This document shows positions 48,876 to 57,802 of a DNA stretch of 64,000 nt, in pieces (the stretch's first letter is position 1; each line of letters opens with the position of its first letter). The stretch covers positions 2,666,001 to 2,730,000 of the forward strand of contig OZ245869.1 in NCBI GenBank assembly GCA_965229355.1, written 5' to 3'. The position numbers were made by a program, and so were the translations under genes. The stretch is from GCA-2737725 sp965229355 (lineage in GTDB: Bacteria; Pseudomonadota; Alphaproteobacteria; Rhodospirillales; Rhodospirillaceae). A model generated the notes under the pieces. It was given only the letters and a program-made list of their open reading frames with translations, was not told the origin of the DNA and did no database searches.

Positions 48876-49871
48876 ATGTCTGAGAAAAATGAACACTTAA
48901 ACCGCCGCAGCTTTATGGGCGCAGCGGGCAGCCTGGCTGGCGGCATCGCCGGTGGCATGGTTGCGGCAAACGCCGCACAAGCTGCTACACCGGGCTTTGA
49001 CTACAAAAAAGCGGTCGAGTCTTTCCGCTTTAAAGACAACATCTGGAACCGCGATGCTTACGCGAAACTCCAAGCCAACTTGGACCTGACCAAGACCAAG
49101 TACGGCTGGTTCGGCGGGGTTGTGCTGGGCGTGCGCGCCGGCGAACGCGTGAAAGAACTGTTCCGCTTCGAAGGCATGTCAGCCTGCAAATTCGAAAAGC
49201 GCGCTGACGGCAGCTACATGAAGCTGCTGCGCGAAGTTGGTTACTACCGCGATTTCAAAACCGGTGAGTTCCTGACTGAATGGTTGAACCCCTACACGAA
49301 TGAAAAAGTGAAGGTGGTGCCGATCACGAACGATCCGTTCAACTACGCGATCTCGGAATTCTACCCAGATCCGCCGTCATTCGGTGGTCTGAACAAGGAA
49401 AAGCCACCAAAGATTCCGTTCATCTTGAACTGGAAGCCGGTGAACAAAACCTTGCTGCTGGAAACCGACATTCACCTGTACTACCCGAACGCCTTGCAGC
49501 CCGACAAATGGCCGCGTGAGTCGGCTGGTAAGATGGTGCAAGCGTCAGAAATGTACCGCTACAACATCCGCATTGAAGATATGGCGGACGAGAGCAAGAC
49601 CTCGGTGGAATACACCGGCACTTGGGCACGGATTACACCTTGGCTGCCGTGGATGCTGATGGGCCAAGCTGAAGGTCATTGCAGCTACGAATGCTACATG
49701 GGCGGCTTTGACAGCATGGATTCGATCCCAGCTGATATCGTTGAGTACACGAAGAAAAATTATCCGAAGTTCCTGACGGCCCCGGACAAAGATACCGGTA
49801 AGAGCCTCTCGAGCTTGGAAGTGTACGCCGAAACGCAAAAGCCGCAGCCGCCGAAGCAACCCGGCACCTAA
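48876..49871 (+). CDS. Tat-exported DUF1838-family protein
   Basis: The 331-residue precursor has a Tat signal (NRRSFMGAAG at residues 9-18, hydrophobic region to about 35, AQA cleavage). The mature domain (RLREVGYYRDFKTGEFLTEWLNPYTNEKVKVVPITNDPFNYAISE in part, then TARITPWLPWMLMGQAEGH-like segment ITPWLPWMLMGQAEGH) fits DUF1838, whose function I do not know. It is folded before export, which suggests a cofactor or metal. It has its own leader and a strong terminator. Confidence 0.8.
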   Translation: MSEKNEHLNRRSFMGAAGSLAGGIAGGMVAANAAQAATPGFDYKKAVESFRFKDNIWNRDAYAKLQANLDLTKTKYGWFGGVVLGVRAGERVKELFRFEGMSACKFEKRADGSYMKLLREVGYYRDFKTGEFLTEWLNPYTNEKVKVVPITNDPFNYAISEFYPDPPSFGGLNKEKPPKIPFILNWKPVNKTLLLETDIHLYYPNALQPDKWPRESAGKMVQASEMYRYNIRIEDMADESKTSVEYTGTWARITPWLPWMLMGQAEGHCSYECYMGGFDSMDSIPADIVEYTKKNYPKFLTAPDKDTGKSLSSLEVYAETQKPQPPKQPGT

Positions 49872-49890
49872 GCTTTATAAGCGTCACGAA

Positions 49891-49921
49891 AAAGGCCGCT
49901 GGAAACAGCGGCCTTTTTTAT
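49891..49921. terminator. Terminator shared by the DUF1838 gene and the convergent VOC gene
   Basis: GGCCGCTG (49894-49901), GAAA tetraloop, CAGCGGCC (49906-49913), with A-run left and TTTTTTATTTT right. Works on both strands. Confidence 0.92.
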
Positions 49922-49924
49922 TTT

Positions 49925-50404
49925 CTAGTTCGGATCGTTCGGATCACGTTGGATCAGGTTCACCAGTACGCCATCCGGGTCAGCGCAGGTCATTTCTGGC
50001 TGGCCCTTCTTTTCGTTGACCTGCAAATGCATGGGCGGGCAAATGATGGTGTGGCCTGCGGCGACTAAATCTTTATGCATCTCTTCGACGTTGTCGCAGT
50101 AAAACACCAGGCAGGCTTCGCCGATGTTGATGCCGTTTTTGCGCTTCGTGAATGTCGGCGGTGCGGGGTTCTTGCATTCAAACAAGCCCACCATGCCGCG
50201 ATTGGGGCCGCCCTCCTGCTTGATGATGCGGTAATTCACGGTGGTGCCTTCCGGCATGCCAATCAGCGTGGCACCTGCGGGGTGGGTGAGGGTGCCTTCG
50301 TTATAGGTGCCTTTGATGCCCAAAATTTGGCGGTAAAATGCAGTGGAGCGTTCCATATCCGAGACAAATAATGCGGTGCGAACCATTGTGCCGACTTGAG
50401 CCAT
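49925..50404 (-). CDS. VOC/glyoxalase-superfamily protein
   Basis: The 159-residue product has the vicinal-oxygen-chelate pattern: VRTALFVSDMERSTAFYRQILGI at the start, a strand NIGEACLVFYCDNVEEMHKDLVAAGHTI and the end PEMTCADPDGVLVNLIQRDP. The fold binds a metal in glyoxalases and dioxygenases; the substrate here is unknown. It is divergent from the phosphatase gene, 69 bp apart. Confidence 0.85.
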   Translation of the reverse strand: MAQVGTMVRTALFVSDMERSTAFYRQILGIKGTYNEGTLTHPAGATLIGMPEGTTVNYRIIKQEGGPNRGMVGLFECKNPAPPTFTKRKNGINIGEACLVFYCDNVEEMHKDLVAAGHTIICPPMHLQVNEKKGQPEMTCADPDGVLVNLIQRDPNDPN

Positions 50405-50473
50405 CGCGATCCCCTCTCAAAAATTAATGTCGTTAGTCTGGCATGGCGTTTCGCGATTTGTCATGATGAACCC

Positions 50474-51328
50474 ATGACGCAATCATCACACGACCTCGAA
50501 TATCTTCACCTCAGCGATGCCAACCGCCATCCGCCACTTAAAGGCGGCATCAATTTCCGCGATTTTGGTGGGTATCACACGAATGATGGCCGCCGCGTAA
50601 AGTGGAAACATCTATTCCGCTCGGGCCACTTGGCAAACCTGACGACCGAAGATCACACCCACATCGACACCTACGGCATTGGCGCGATTTGCGATTTCCG
50701 CACCGATTGGGAAAACGATCACGAAACCACAAGCTTGCCGGATCATATCCAAGCGAAGCTGATGCGGTTCAACATCTGGCCCAAGTCAGCGCGCACCGCC
50801 AATGACATGATCAAGTTACTGTCGGAAGGGGCCACGACGGACGACGAAATTTATGAAAGCCAGAACATCGTTTACCGCGAATTCGTCAACGATTTCTCAG
50901 ACCGCTATGCCGCCATGTTCCGGCATATTCTGGCTGCGGACGGCAAGGCAGTGTTGATCCACTGCGCTGGTGGCAAAGATCGCACCGGCCTCGGGGCGGC
51001 GTTTTTACACCTCACCTTAGGCGTGCCGGAAGAGACGGTGCATGCGGACTACATTCTGACCAACGAGCACCCGCGCACGCAGAAGTTCATCCGAATCATG
51101 GCCGAGCGCGCGTGCGGCTATTTGGGCAAAACCGATGCGCAAGCCGTGGAAGAGCTGTTCCCGCACTATATGAAATTGTTTGGCGCGCGGGCCGATAGCT
51201 TGCAGGCCGCTTTTGATACAATCAAAGGTATGGCGGGCTCATTCGATGTCTACCGCCGTGAGCATTTAAAGGTCACCGACGCCGAGGCTGAGAAACTGCG
51301 CCGCTGGTACCTGGAAGAGACCCCCTAA
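50474..51328 (+). CDS. Protein-tyrosine/lipid phosphatase family (DSP-like)
   Basis: The 284-residue product has the phosphatase loop HCAGGKDRTG (Cys 164, Arg 170) and the upstream general acid region. The N-terminal NFRDFGGY motif (27-34) is characteristic of the bacterial tyrosine/phosphoinositide phosphatase group (PF13350-type). The frame opens at 50396, but that would overlap the divergent VOC gene; ATG 50474 is used, though its Shine-Dalgarno sequence is weak. Confidence 0.88.
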   Translation: MTQSSHDLEYLHLSDANRHPPLKGGINFRDFGGYHTNDGRRVKWKHLFRSGHLANLTTEDHTHIDTYGIGAICDFRTDWENDHETTSLPDHIQAKLMRFNIWPKSARTANDMIKLLSEGATTDDEIYESQNIVYREFVNDFSDRYAAMFRHILAADGKAVLIHCAGGKDRTGLGAAFLHLTLGVPEETVHADYILTNEHPRTQKFIRIMAERACGYLGKTDAQAVEELFPHYMKLFGARADSLQAAFDTIKGMAGSFDVYRREHLKVTDAEAEKLRRWYLEETP

Positions 51329-51407
51329 GCCCAAGCAAAAGCAGAGCCTTTTTAAGCCTATTTCTGTGGCTTTTGGGCCTCTTTCCAAGGGGCCCCACGC
51401 CCGCTAT

Positions 51408-51443
51408 ATCCACCTTATATAAGCCTCAGACATAAGGGTGGAT
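51408..51443 (+). promoter_or_regulatory. Hairpin covering the leuC ribosome-binding site
   Basis: ATCCACCTTAT (51408-51418) pairs with ATAAGGGTGGAT (51432-51443) with one bulged G, loop of 13 nt. The 3' arm contains the AAGGG Shine-Dalgarno sequence. The left arm also contains part of a perfect palindrome CTTATATAAG (51414-51423). Either an RNA switch on leuC translation or an operator. Confidence 0.5.
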
Positions 51444-51446
51444 GCC

Positions 51447-52853
51447 GTGGGTCGTTCGCTGATCGACAAGCTTTGGGATGCGCACGTGGTCGCTGATTTG
51501 GGCGATGGTGCTGCGTTGCTGTATATCGACCGTATCTTCCTGCATGAGCGCACAGGCTCTGTGTCGCTGCAGGAGTTGAAGGCAGCGGGCCGCCCCGTTC
51601 GCCATAAAGAGCATGTGTTCGTCACGATGGATCACATCGTCGATACGCTGCCGGGGCGCGGCGACAAAACACTCATGCCAACGGGGACGGCTTTTATTAC
51701 CGCCACGCGCGCCACCGCCACTGAAGCAGGCTTGAACCTGTTCGATGTAACAGACGAACGCCAAGGGATCGTGCACGTGGTCTCAGCCGAGCAAGGCATT
51801 ACGCTGCCGGGTTTCACGCAAGTCTGCCCAGATAGCCATACCTGCACGCTCGGTGCATTAGGCGCGTTGGCCTGGGGCATTGGCTCGTCCGAAGGCGAGC
51901 ACGCCATGGCCACCAAAACACTGGCCGTGACCAAGCCCAAGACCATGCGCATTACGTTCAATGGTAAATTAGGTTATGGCGTCACGTCGAAAGACATGAT
52001 CCTGCATCTCATCGGCAAATACTCAGCGGCTGGTGGTTCGGGGTACGCGATTGAATTTACCGGCGAAGCCATTTCCGCCCTGCCGCAAGAAAACCGCTTC
52101 ACCATCTGCAACATGGCGGTGGAGTTTGGCGCGTTCTCTGGCGTGATCCCGCCTGACGACAAGACGTTCGAATACGTCAAGGGCCGCCCGTATGCGCCCA
52201 AGGGTGCTGCGTTCGACAAAGCGGTCGAATACTGGCGCACGCTGAAAGACGATGCTGACGCGGTGTACGACCGCGAAATTGTCATCGACTGTGCCGACAT
52301 CGTGCCGACTGTCACCTGGGGCACCAGCCCTGGCCATGCCATGAAGATTGACGGTGCGGTGCCCGATCCTGCGGCAGCAACAGACGAGAACACCAAAGTC
52401 TCGATGAACAAGGCCCTGGAATATATGGACGTAACGCCGGGCCAGAAGCTTGAAGGGTTGCCGATTGACGCAGCCTTCATTGGCTCATGCACCAACTCAC
52501 GCATTGCTGATTTGCGCGCTGCTGCGGCTGTGGTGAAAGGCAAAAAGATTTCGCCCAACTTGAAAAAAGCCGTGATCGTGCCCGGCTCGACCCAAGTGAA
52601 AAAAGCCGCCGAGCGCGAAGGCTTGGATCAGATCTTCAAAGACGCTGGCTTTGAATGGCGCGAGTCAGGCTGTTCGATGTGCTTTAATGCAGGCGGCGAG
52701 GCGATGGGCGAGAAATGGCGCGTGGTCAGTTCCACCAACCGCAACTTTGAAAACCGCCAGGGCCCCAAAACACGCACGCACTTGGCCAGCCCCACGACTG
52801 TCGCCGCTTCAGCCTTGGCGGGTGCCATCGCTGATGTGCGGAAATTGGGTTAG
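51447..52853 (+). CDS. leuC: 3-isopropylmalate dehydratase large subunit (LeuC-like, divergent)
   Basis: The large subunit of an aconitase-type dehydratase. The 468-residue product begins GRSLIDKLWDAHVV, has TMDHIVDT, GTSPGHAMKI and the three Fe-S Cys: 348 (IGSCTNSR), 409 and 412 (GCSMC). The C-terminal part around GCSMC (then NAGGEAMGEKWRVVSSTNRNFENRQGP) lacks the usual NPGER element found in Leu-pathway LeuC, so a related hydroxy-acid is a possible substrate. Start GTG 51447 suits the RBS; GTG 51438 is an alternative. leuD follows 11 bp later; leuA and leuB are not in the window. Confidence 0.85.
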   Translation: MGRSLIDKLWDAHVVADLGDGAALLYIDRIFLHERTGSVSLQELKAAGRPVRHKEHVFVTMDHIVDTLPGRGDKTLMPTGTAFITATRATATEAGLNLFDVTDERQGIVHVVSAEQGITLPGFTQVCPDSHTCTLGALGALAWGIGSSEGEHAMATKTLAVTKPKTMRITFNGKLGYGVTSKDMILHLIGKYSAAGGSGYAIEFTGEAISALPQENRFTICNMAVEFGAFSGVIPPDDKTFEYVKGRPYAPKGAAFDKAVEYWRTLKDDADAVYDREIVIDCADIVPTVTWGTSPGHAMKIDGAVPDPAAATDENTKVSMNKALEYMDVTPGQKLEGLPIDAAFIGSCTNSRIADLRAAAAVVKGKKISPNLKKAVIVPGSTQVKKAAEREGLDQIFKDAGFEWRESGCSMCFNAGGEAMGEKWRVVSSTNRNFENRQGPKTRTHLASPTTVAASALAGAIADVRKLG

Positions 52854-52864
52854 GAGCGCGCACT

Positions 52865-53497
52865 ATGGAAAAGTTCGTTCGCCTCAAAGCCATTGCTGCC
52901 CCAGTGTTGCGCGTGAATATCGACACCGACGTGATTATTCCGTCTAAGGAGATGAAGGGCGTCAGCAAAACCGGGCTGTCTGTGGGCATGTTCGCCAACT
53001 GGCGCTATACAGATGTGGCGGCCCGCGTTGAGAACCCCGAGTTCATTCTCAACCAGGAGCCTTACCGCAAAGCTCAAATCCTGCTGTCTGGCTCGAACTT
53101 CGGCTGCGGCTCGTCGCGTGAGCACGCCGTCTGGGCCATGAAAGAATGGGGCTTCCGCGCGGTCATCGCGCCCAGCTTTGGCGCCATTTACTACGGCAAC
53201 TGTGTCCGCAACGGCATTCTGCCGGTGGTACTCGCCGATGATGTGGTGCAGAAGATCGCGGCCTGGGTTGAGAGCGACCCCAACGCCAATCAAGTGGACA
53301 TCGACCTGCCCTCGCAAAAAGTGCACGCAGGCGGCGAAGCCTACTCCTTCTCCATCGGGGAATCTGATAAGGAGATGCTGCTGGAAGGGTTGGACCCGAT
53401 TGGTGTGACGTTAAAACGGGACCCCGCCATTCAAGCGTTTGAGGCCAAAGATCGCGTGGCGCGGCCTTGGGTGTATATCAACGGGCCGACGGCCTAA
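52865..53497 (+). CDS. leuD: 3-isopropylmalate dehydratase small subunit
   Basis: The 210-residue product carries the swivelling domain: VNIDTDVIIPSKEMKGVSKTGLSVGMFANWRYTD at the start, then LLSGSNFGCGSSREHAVWAMKEWGFRAVIAPSFGAIYYGNCVRNGILPVVL. It forms a heterodimer with the LeuC-like subunit. RBS TAGGAG precedes the ATG. Length is slightly above the enteric LeuD. Confidence 0.92.
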   Translation: MEKFVRLKAIAAPVLRVNIDTDVIIPSKEMKGVSKTGLSVGMFANWRYTDVAARVENPEFILNQEPYRKAQILLSGSNFGCGSSREHAVWAMKEWGFRAVIAPSFGAIYYGNCVRNGILPVVLADDVVQKIAAWVESDPNANQVDIDLPSQKVHAGGEAYSFSIGESDKEMLLEGLDPIGVTLKRDPAIQAFEAKDRVARPWVYINGPTA

Positions 53498-53517
53498 TTT
53501 TTTTGAAGTAGCAGTTC

Positions 53518-54195
53518 ATGGTCAATCGCCCCGAAGATTTCGCGCACGTTTACGAGCGCTTCCAAGCGCCGATCTCGAAAAAATACGACTGCGGTTATAA
53601 GTGCGCACCGATCAACGAGGGTATTCCCGTCTGCTGCGACCACGACCGCGCTGTGCCGGTGGCCGATAAGGGCGAATGGGACCTGCTGCGTAAGCGCACC
53701 GATCTCTGGAGCATCTACAAGCCCAAGAATAAAACCGAAGAAAAAGAATTCGGCGATATGGCGGCGGGCTGCAAAGCCATCCTGTGCAAGGGCGTGAAGC
53801 ACTGCGAGCGCGATAATCGCACGCTGGCGTGCCGTGCGTTCCCGTTCTTCCCGTACTTCAACAAAGACAAAGAACTGGTGGGTTTGAGCTACTACTGGGG
53901 TTTCGAGAAGTTGTGCTGGGTTATTTCCAACATGACGATCGTTGAAGATCAGTTCGTTGATGAGATGATCTACTCCAGCGAATACCTGTTCAAAAAAGAC
54001 CAGGACGAGTTGGATACCTACATCGGTTATTCCGCCACCATGCGCGGCGTGTTTACCAAGCGTAACCGCTACATTCCGGTGATTGGCCGCGATCATAAGC
54101 TGTATCTGGTGAAGCCGGGTTCGGGCGGTGAGATGATTAAAGTCACCAAAGCCGAGTTTGAAAAGAAGCTCGCGAAGTTCTCCGGCGATAAATGA
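53518..54195 (+). CDS. Cys-rich YkgJ-like (Fe/Zn-chelating) protein
   Basis: The 225-residue product has Cys clusters: YDCGYKCAP (25-31), VCCDHD (about 38-43), GCKAILCKGVKHCERDNRTLACRAFPFFPYF (about 84-114). The last cluster ending CRAFPFFPYF resembles the CR-x-FP end of the YkgJ family of putative zinc/iron-cluster proteins. No signal peptide. Function unknown. It follows leuD by 20 bp and overlaps the GNAT gene by 4 bp. Confidence 0.6.
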   Translation: MVNRPEDFAHVYERFQAPISKKYDCGYKCAPINEGIPVCCDHDRAVPVADKGEWDLLRKRTDLWSIYKPKNKTEEKEFGDMAAGCKAILCKGVKHCERDNRTLACRAFPFFPYFNKDKELVGLSYYWGFEKLCWVISNMTIVEDQFVDEMIYSSEYLFKKDQDELDTYIGYSATMRGVFTKRNRYIPVIGRDHKLYLVKPGSGGEMIKVTKAEFEKKLAKFSGDK

Positions 54196-54614
54196 GCATA
54201 ACGTACCGGCATGATGTAACGCTCACGCCGGAAGACTATGCGGACATTTTGGGCCGCACCAGCTTAGGTGCGCGCCGGCCTATTGGCGATTTATCTGTTG
54301 TGGCGCAGATGCTGCAACACGCTGATATTCTGATTACAGCCTGGGACAATTTGAAGTTAGTGGGCGTGGCGCGCTCATTTACAGACCGCGCGTATGTCAC
54401 CTACTTAGCTGACTTGGCCGTAGATGACGCTTACCAAAAGCAGGGCATTGGCAAGCAACTGATTGCGGAAACGGCAAAGCAGTGTCTGCCCAGTTGCAGG
54501 CTTGTGTTGTTTGCCGCCCCCGATGCTCAAAGCTACTATGGCCGCGTGGGGTTCGATGCCATGACCAACGGCTGGGGCTTGCCCGCCGGGTCGCTGCCAA
54601 AAGGCACAGCTTAA
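54192..54614 (+). CDS. GNAT-family N-acetyltransferase
   Basis: The 140-residue product has the GNAT core: VAQMLQHADILITAWDNLKLVGVARSF, YLADLAVDDAYQKQGIGKQLIAETA (acetyl-CoA-binding Q-x-x-G-x-G/A loop) and VLFAAPDAQSYYGRVGFD. Substrate unknown. The start overlaps the YkgJ-like stop (ATGA). Confidence 0.9.
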   Translation: MSITYRHDVTLTPEDYADILGRTSLGARRPIGDLSVVAQMLQHADILITAWDNLKLVGVARSFTDRAYVTYLADLAVDDAYQKQGIGKQLIAETAKQCLPSCRLVLFAAPDAQSYYGRVGFDAMTNGWGLPAGSLPKGTA

Positions 54615-54618
54615 AGCC

Positions 54619-55527
54619 ATGTTTGAAGCTTGGATCTTGATGACACTGGCCGCCGTGGCTATTCAAAGTGTCCGCTCAATTCTGCAAAAGAATTACGTGG
54701 TCAAGTTCACGGTGGTGGGCGTGGCCTATGCGCGCTTTCTCTTCGCCTTTCCGTTGACCGTGCTGTTTGTGGCCGTTGTGGCATCGCACCCTGGCGTTAC
54801 GCTGCCAGCGCCGACAACTATGTTCATCGTGTACGCGGTCGTAGGCGGCCTTGCGCAGGTGTTTGGCAACTTGGTGTTCACGCACCTTGTGGGCTTTGCC
54901 AACTTCACCATCAGCACGACGTATTCAAAAACTGAGACCGTGATCGCCGCGTTGTTTTCCTACATCGTTATCGGCGATGTGCTGCAAGGCTTGGGCCTTG
55001 TCGGCGTGCTGCTGACGTTTGTGGGGGTGATGGTGATTGCCGCCGGGCGCGAGCGATTGTCGTTTAAGTCCCTGGCCTATGCGATCAAAGACAAAGCAGC
55101 CCTATATGGTATCGCGACGGGTGCGTTGTTTGCCGTGGGGTCCACATCCTACCGTGCAGCAGCTTTATCGCTGGGGACCGACGACTTTTTGCTGAATGCG
55201 TTTTACACGCTGGCCTGGGTGTCGTTCTTCCAGTGCGTGTTGATGTCGGTGTGGGTGGGGCTGAAGTCACCCACGATTTTGTTTTCAATCGCGCGCCACT
55301 GGCGCAGTGCGATTTGGCTGGGCGTGACGGGTGCTGGCGCGTCTGCGGGCTGGTACGCGGCGTTCGCCGTTCAAAAAGTGCCGTATGTATTGGCTGTGGG
55401 GCAGGTGGAGCTGGTGCTGGCCTACTTGGCGTCGCGCTTTATGTACAAAGAAAGCGCCAAGCCGGTGGAAGTGGCGGGCATCCTCATCACCGTGCTTGGC
55501 ATTCTATTCGTCGTCTTTGCGAAGTAG
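54619..55527 (+). CDS. EamA/DMT-family transporter
   Basis: A 302-residue membrane protein with about ten TM helices in two EamA halves. Examples are VAYARFLFAFPLTVLFVAVVA, FTHLVGFANFTISTTYSKTETVIAALFSYIVIGDVL, and the second-half TGAGASAGWYAAFAVQKVPYVLAVGQVELVLAYLASRFMYKE. Likely exports a metabolite or amino acid. It starts 4 bp after the GNAT gene. Its stop abuts that of the convergent Rossmann-fold gene. Confidence 0.88.
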   Translation: MFEAWILMTLAAVAIQSVRSILQKNYVVKFTVVGVAYARFLFAFPLTVLFVAVVASHPGVTLPAPTTMFIVYAVVGGLAQVFGNLVFTHLVGFANFTISTTYSKTETVIAALFSYIVIGDVLQGLGLVGVLLTFVGVMVIAAGRERLSFKSLAYAIKDKAALYGIATGALFAVGSTSYRAAALSLGTDDFLLNAFYTLAWVSFFQCVLMSVWVGLKSPTILFSIARHWRSAIWLGVTGAGASAGWYAAFAVQKVPYVLAVGQVELVLAYLASRFMYKESAKPVEVAGILITVLGILFVVFAK

Positions 55528-56250
55528 CTACTGCACCTTCGGTGCAGTCATCGACGCATCAATCGCATGATAGATGCGGTTCAGCCGCGCTGGGTTGTCC
55601 ATCACATCCAGCGTCAAAATCGCCAAGTCCGCGCGGGTGACCGCGCTGAACGTCGTTAAGTCCGCCGTCAAACCTGCTTTGTGGGTCGCGGGCGGCAAGG
55701 GCTCGGTGTTGGGGATGCTGCCATTGCGGATAATGGTGTAGGGCACGCCGCCCGCCAGCACGGCTTTCTCGGCATTGCCTTTATCAACCAGCGCTGGGCT
55801 TTGCTTAAGGTTCGCCAAGGCGGGCACAATGCTGATGCCTTCACCCGACCCAATCGATCCGTGTAAGATAAATTGCTTCAAACCGTTTTGCTTGCCGTGC
55901 GTGACGATAGAGCGCGACACGCGTTCATAAAAATCCGGCACTTTAATTTCATCGCGCTGGGCCGAGGCATCAATCGCCACGCGGTATTTGTGTGCCTTAA
56001 ACGCTTTGGCAATGCTGGCGTCATTCAGCAAATCGCCGTTCACGTATTTGATCTTCAAACCCGCTAACCGATCACGGCTATCAGCTTCGCGTGCAAATAC
56101 GCTGACGTCTTCACCGGCCTGCACCAGCAGCTTCACGATATCCGAGCCCAAGCGGCCCGTGCCGCCAAACACAATCACGCCGCCATCTTTCGCCATAACA
56201 GGCGAGGCCAGCATCAACAGCGCGACTGCGCGTAATAAAATCTTCAACAT
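55528..56250 (-). CDS. Exported NAD(P)-binding Rossmann-fold (SDR-like) protein
   Basis: A 240-residue precursor with a signal peptide (about 1-20, ending PVMA) and then an NmrA/atypical-SDR domain: GVIVFGGTGRLGSDIVKLLVQAGEDVSVFARE (glycine motif GGTGRLG), VNGDLLNDASIAKAF, and a conserved FILHGSIGSGEG region. A cleavable signal on a nucleotide-binding fold is unusual because NAD(P) is scarce in the periplasm. The ATG 56250 follows GGGGGA. A hairpin CTGCACC-TTC-GGTGCAG (55531-55547) lies inside its 3' end and may terminate the convergent EamA gene. Confidence 0.8.
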   Translation of the reverse strand: MLKILLRAVALLMLASPVMAKDGGVIVFGGTGRLGSDIVKLLVQAGEDVSVFAREADSRDRLAGLKIKYVNGDLLNDASIAKAFKAHKYRVAIDASAQRDEIKVPDFYERVSRSIVTHGKQNGLKQFILHGSIGSGEGISIVPALANLKQSPALVDKGNAEKAVLAGGVPYTIIRNGSIPNTEPLPPATHKAGLTADLTTFSAVTRADLAILTLDVMDNPARLNRIYHAIDASMTAPKVQ

Positions 56251-56405
56251 GGAATCCCCCGAAAAAGGTGGGATTAGTAATTCACAGTTGGGGGCGCGTT
56301 GGCCAGTGACCAAACAAAGACGTGCGCGTGGTGGCGATAAGAAAATAGCCAAGGTCGCATTCAAGCAACCTTGGCCATTAATTCATGAGAGTGAATGGTT
56401 AAAGC

Positions 56406-57608
56406 TTACTCGCTCTCAGCCTTGCCAGCAGCGATCATCTTATCGATGGTTGCGTCATCGTAACCCAACTCGCGAAGGACCTGCTTGGTGTGCTCGCCTT
56501 GGCGTGGCACATCCAAACGCACGCCGGGGCGCACACCGTTCACTTCAACGGGGATCGCGGGCAGTTTCATCTTCGTGCCCTTCTTCTCGCCGTCAGCAAC
56601 GGTGAGGGGGACGAGGCCGCCAGCGGCATTCAAGTGCGGGTCGTCGAACATTTCGTGCGGTTTGGCAATCGGCGCGAAGGGCATGCCGGTTTTTTCCAAC
56701 TTCGCCATCAGGTCGGCTTTGGTATAGGTCTTGAACAGCGCTTCAATGCGCGGCTTCACCTTGTCACGTTGCGACACGCGGCCGTTGTTGGTGGCCAAGC
56801 TTTCGTCTGCCGCAAAGTCTTTCAACTCGAAGGCTTCGCAGAAGGTTTTCCATTGGCCGTCGGACACAACTCCGACGAAGACTTTGTCATCGTCCTTGGT
56901 GTCGAACACATCGTACACGGCCCAAGCTGAAATACGCGCAGGCATCGGGTTCGCAGGCGAGCCCGTCACCGCATACTGCGCCATGTGCTGACCGACCAAG
57001 TAGATGGTGGTTTCAAACAGCGAGGCGGTGATCATCTGGCCTTTGCCGGTTTTGTGGCGCTGTTGCAGGGCTGCCAAAATACCGATCACGCCGAACATGC
57101 CGCCCGTCACGTCAATCACTGACGCACCAGCACGTAACGGGCGTCCCGGCGGGCCAGTCATGTAGGCCAAGCCTCCCATCATTTGTGCGACTTCATCAAG
57201 TGCTGTGCGGTGTTCGTAAGGACCGGTCAGGAAGCCTTTTTCCGAGCAGTAGATAATGCCGGGGTTCAGCTTGCTCAAAGCGTCATAACCAAAGCCGAGC
57301 TTGTCCATCGCACCTGGGCGGAAGTTTTCGATCATCACGTCGGCTTGTTCGAGCAACTGCAACGCGACCTTTTTGCCTTCCGGTGATTTGAGGTCCAAGC
57401 AGATGGAACGCTTGTTGCGGTTGTACATTGGGAAGTAGCCAGCGCCCGAGCCTTTCAGGCGGCGGGTGTTGTCACCACCTAAGGGTTCAATCTTGATGAC
57501 GTCCGCGCCTAAGTCGGCCAAAAGCACGCCGACCGTGGGGCCCATGACCATGTGGGTGAATTCCACCACGCGAATGCCAGCCAAGGGTAATGACGCAGCG
57601 TCAGACAT
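56406..57608 (-). CDS. CaiB/BaiF (family III) CoA-transferase
   Basis: The 400-residue product has the family pattern: LPLAGIRVVEFTHMVMGPTVGVLLADLGADVIKIEPLGGD (start), NRNKRSICLDLKSPEGK, ADVMIENFRPGAMDKLGFGYDAL and the catalytic Asp 138 in RTALDEVAQMMGGLAYMTG. It moves CoA between carboxylic acids. It is divergent (194 bp) from an HMG-CoA-lyase-like gene, suggesting that both act on the same branched or hydroxylated acid. Start ATG 57608 after GAGGAA, inside an open frame from 57671. Confidence 0.92.
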   Translation of the reverse strand: MSDAASLPLAGIRVVEFTHMVMGPTVGVLLADLGADVIKIEPLGGDNTRRLKGSGAGYFPMYNRNKRSICLDLKSPEGKKVALQLLEQADVMIENFRPGAMDKLGFGYDALSKLNPGIIYCSEKGFLTGPYEHRTALDEVAQMMGGLAYMTGPPGRPLRAGASVIDVTGGMFGVIGILAALQQRHKTGKGQMITASLFETTIYLVGQHMAQYAVTGSPANPMPARISAWAVYDVFDTKDDDKVFVGVVSDGQWKTFCEAFELKDFAADESLATNNGRVSQRDKVKPRIEALFKTYTKADLMAKLEKTGMPFAPIAKPHEMFDDPHLNAAGGLVPLTVADGEKKGTKMKLPAIPVEVNGVRPGVRLDVPRQGEHTKQVLRELGYDDATIDKMIAAGKAESE

Positions 57609-57802
57609 CTCAAAATTCCTCATATTTTTTAATGCTTTAGCGCCAAAGCCTGGAAAGGCATAGCCCGCCACAAGACTCGCTTTCGCGCGCGGGCGATCAT
57701 ATATATTCAGCCATCAAGAACAACACTTCTTGGGCCTTTGCGGGAGCGGCGGTTTCCCCTAGAAGGCACCGAGAAAATGCAGTCTGCGAAAGGTTTTCGT
57801 CC

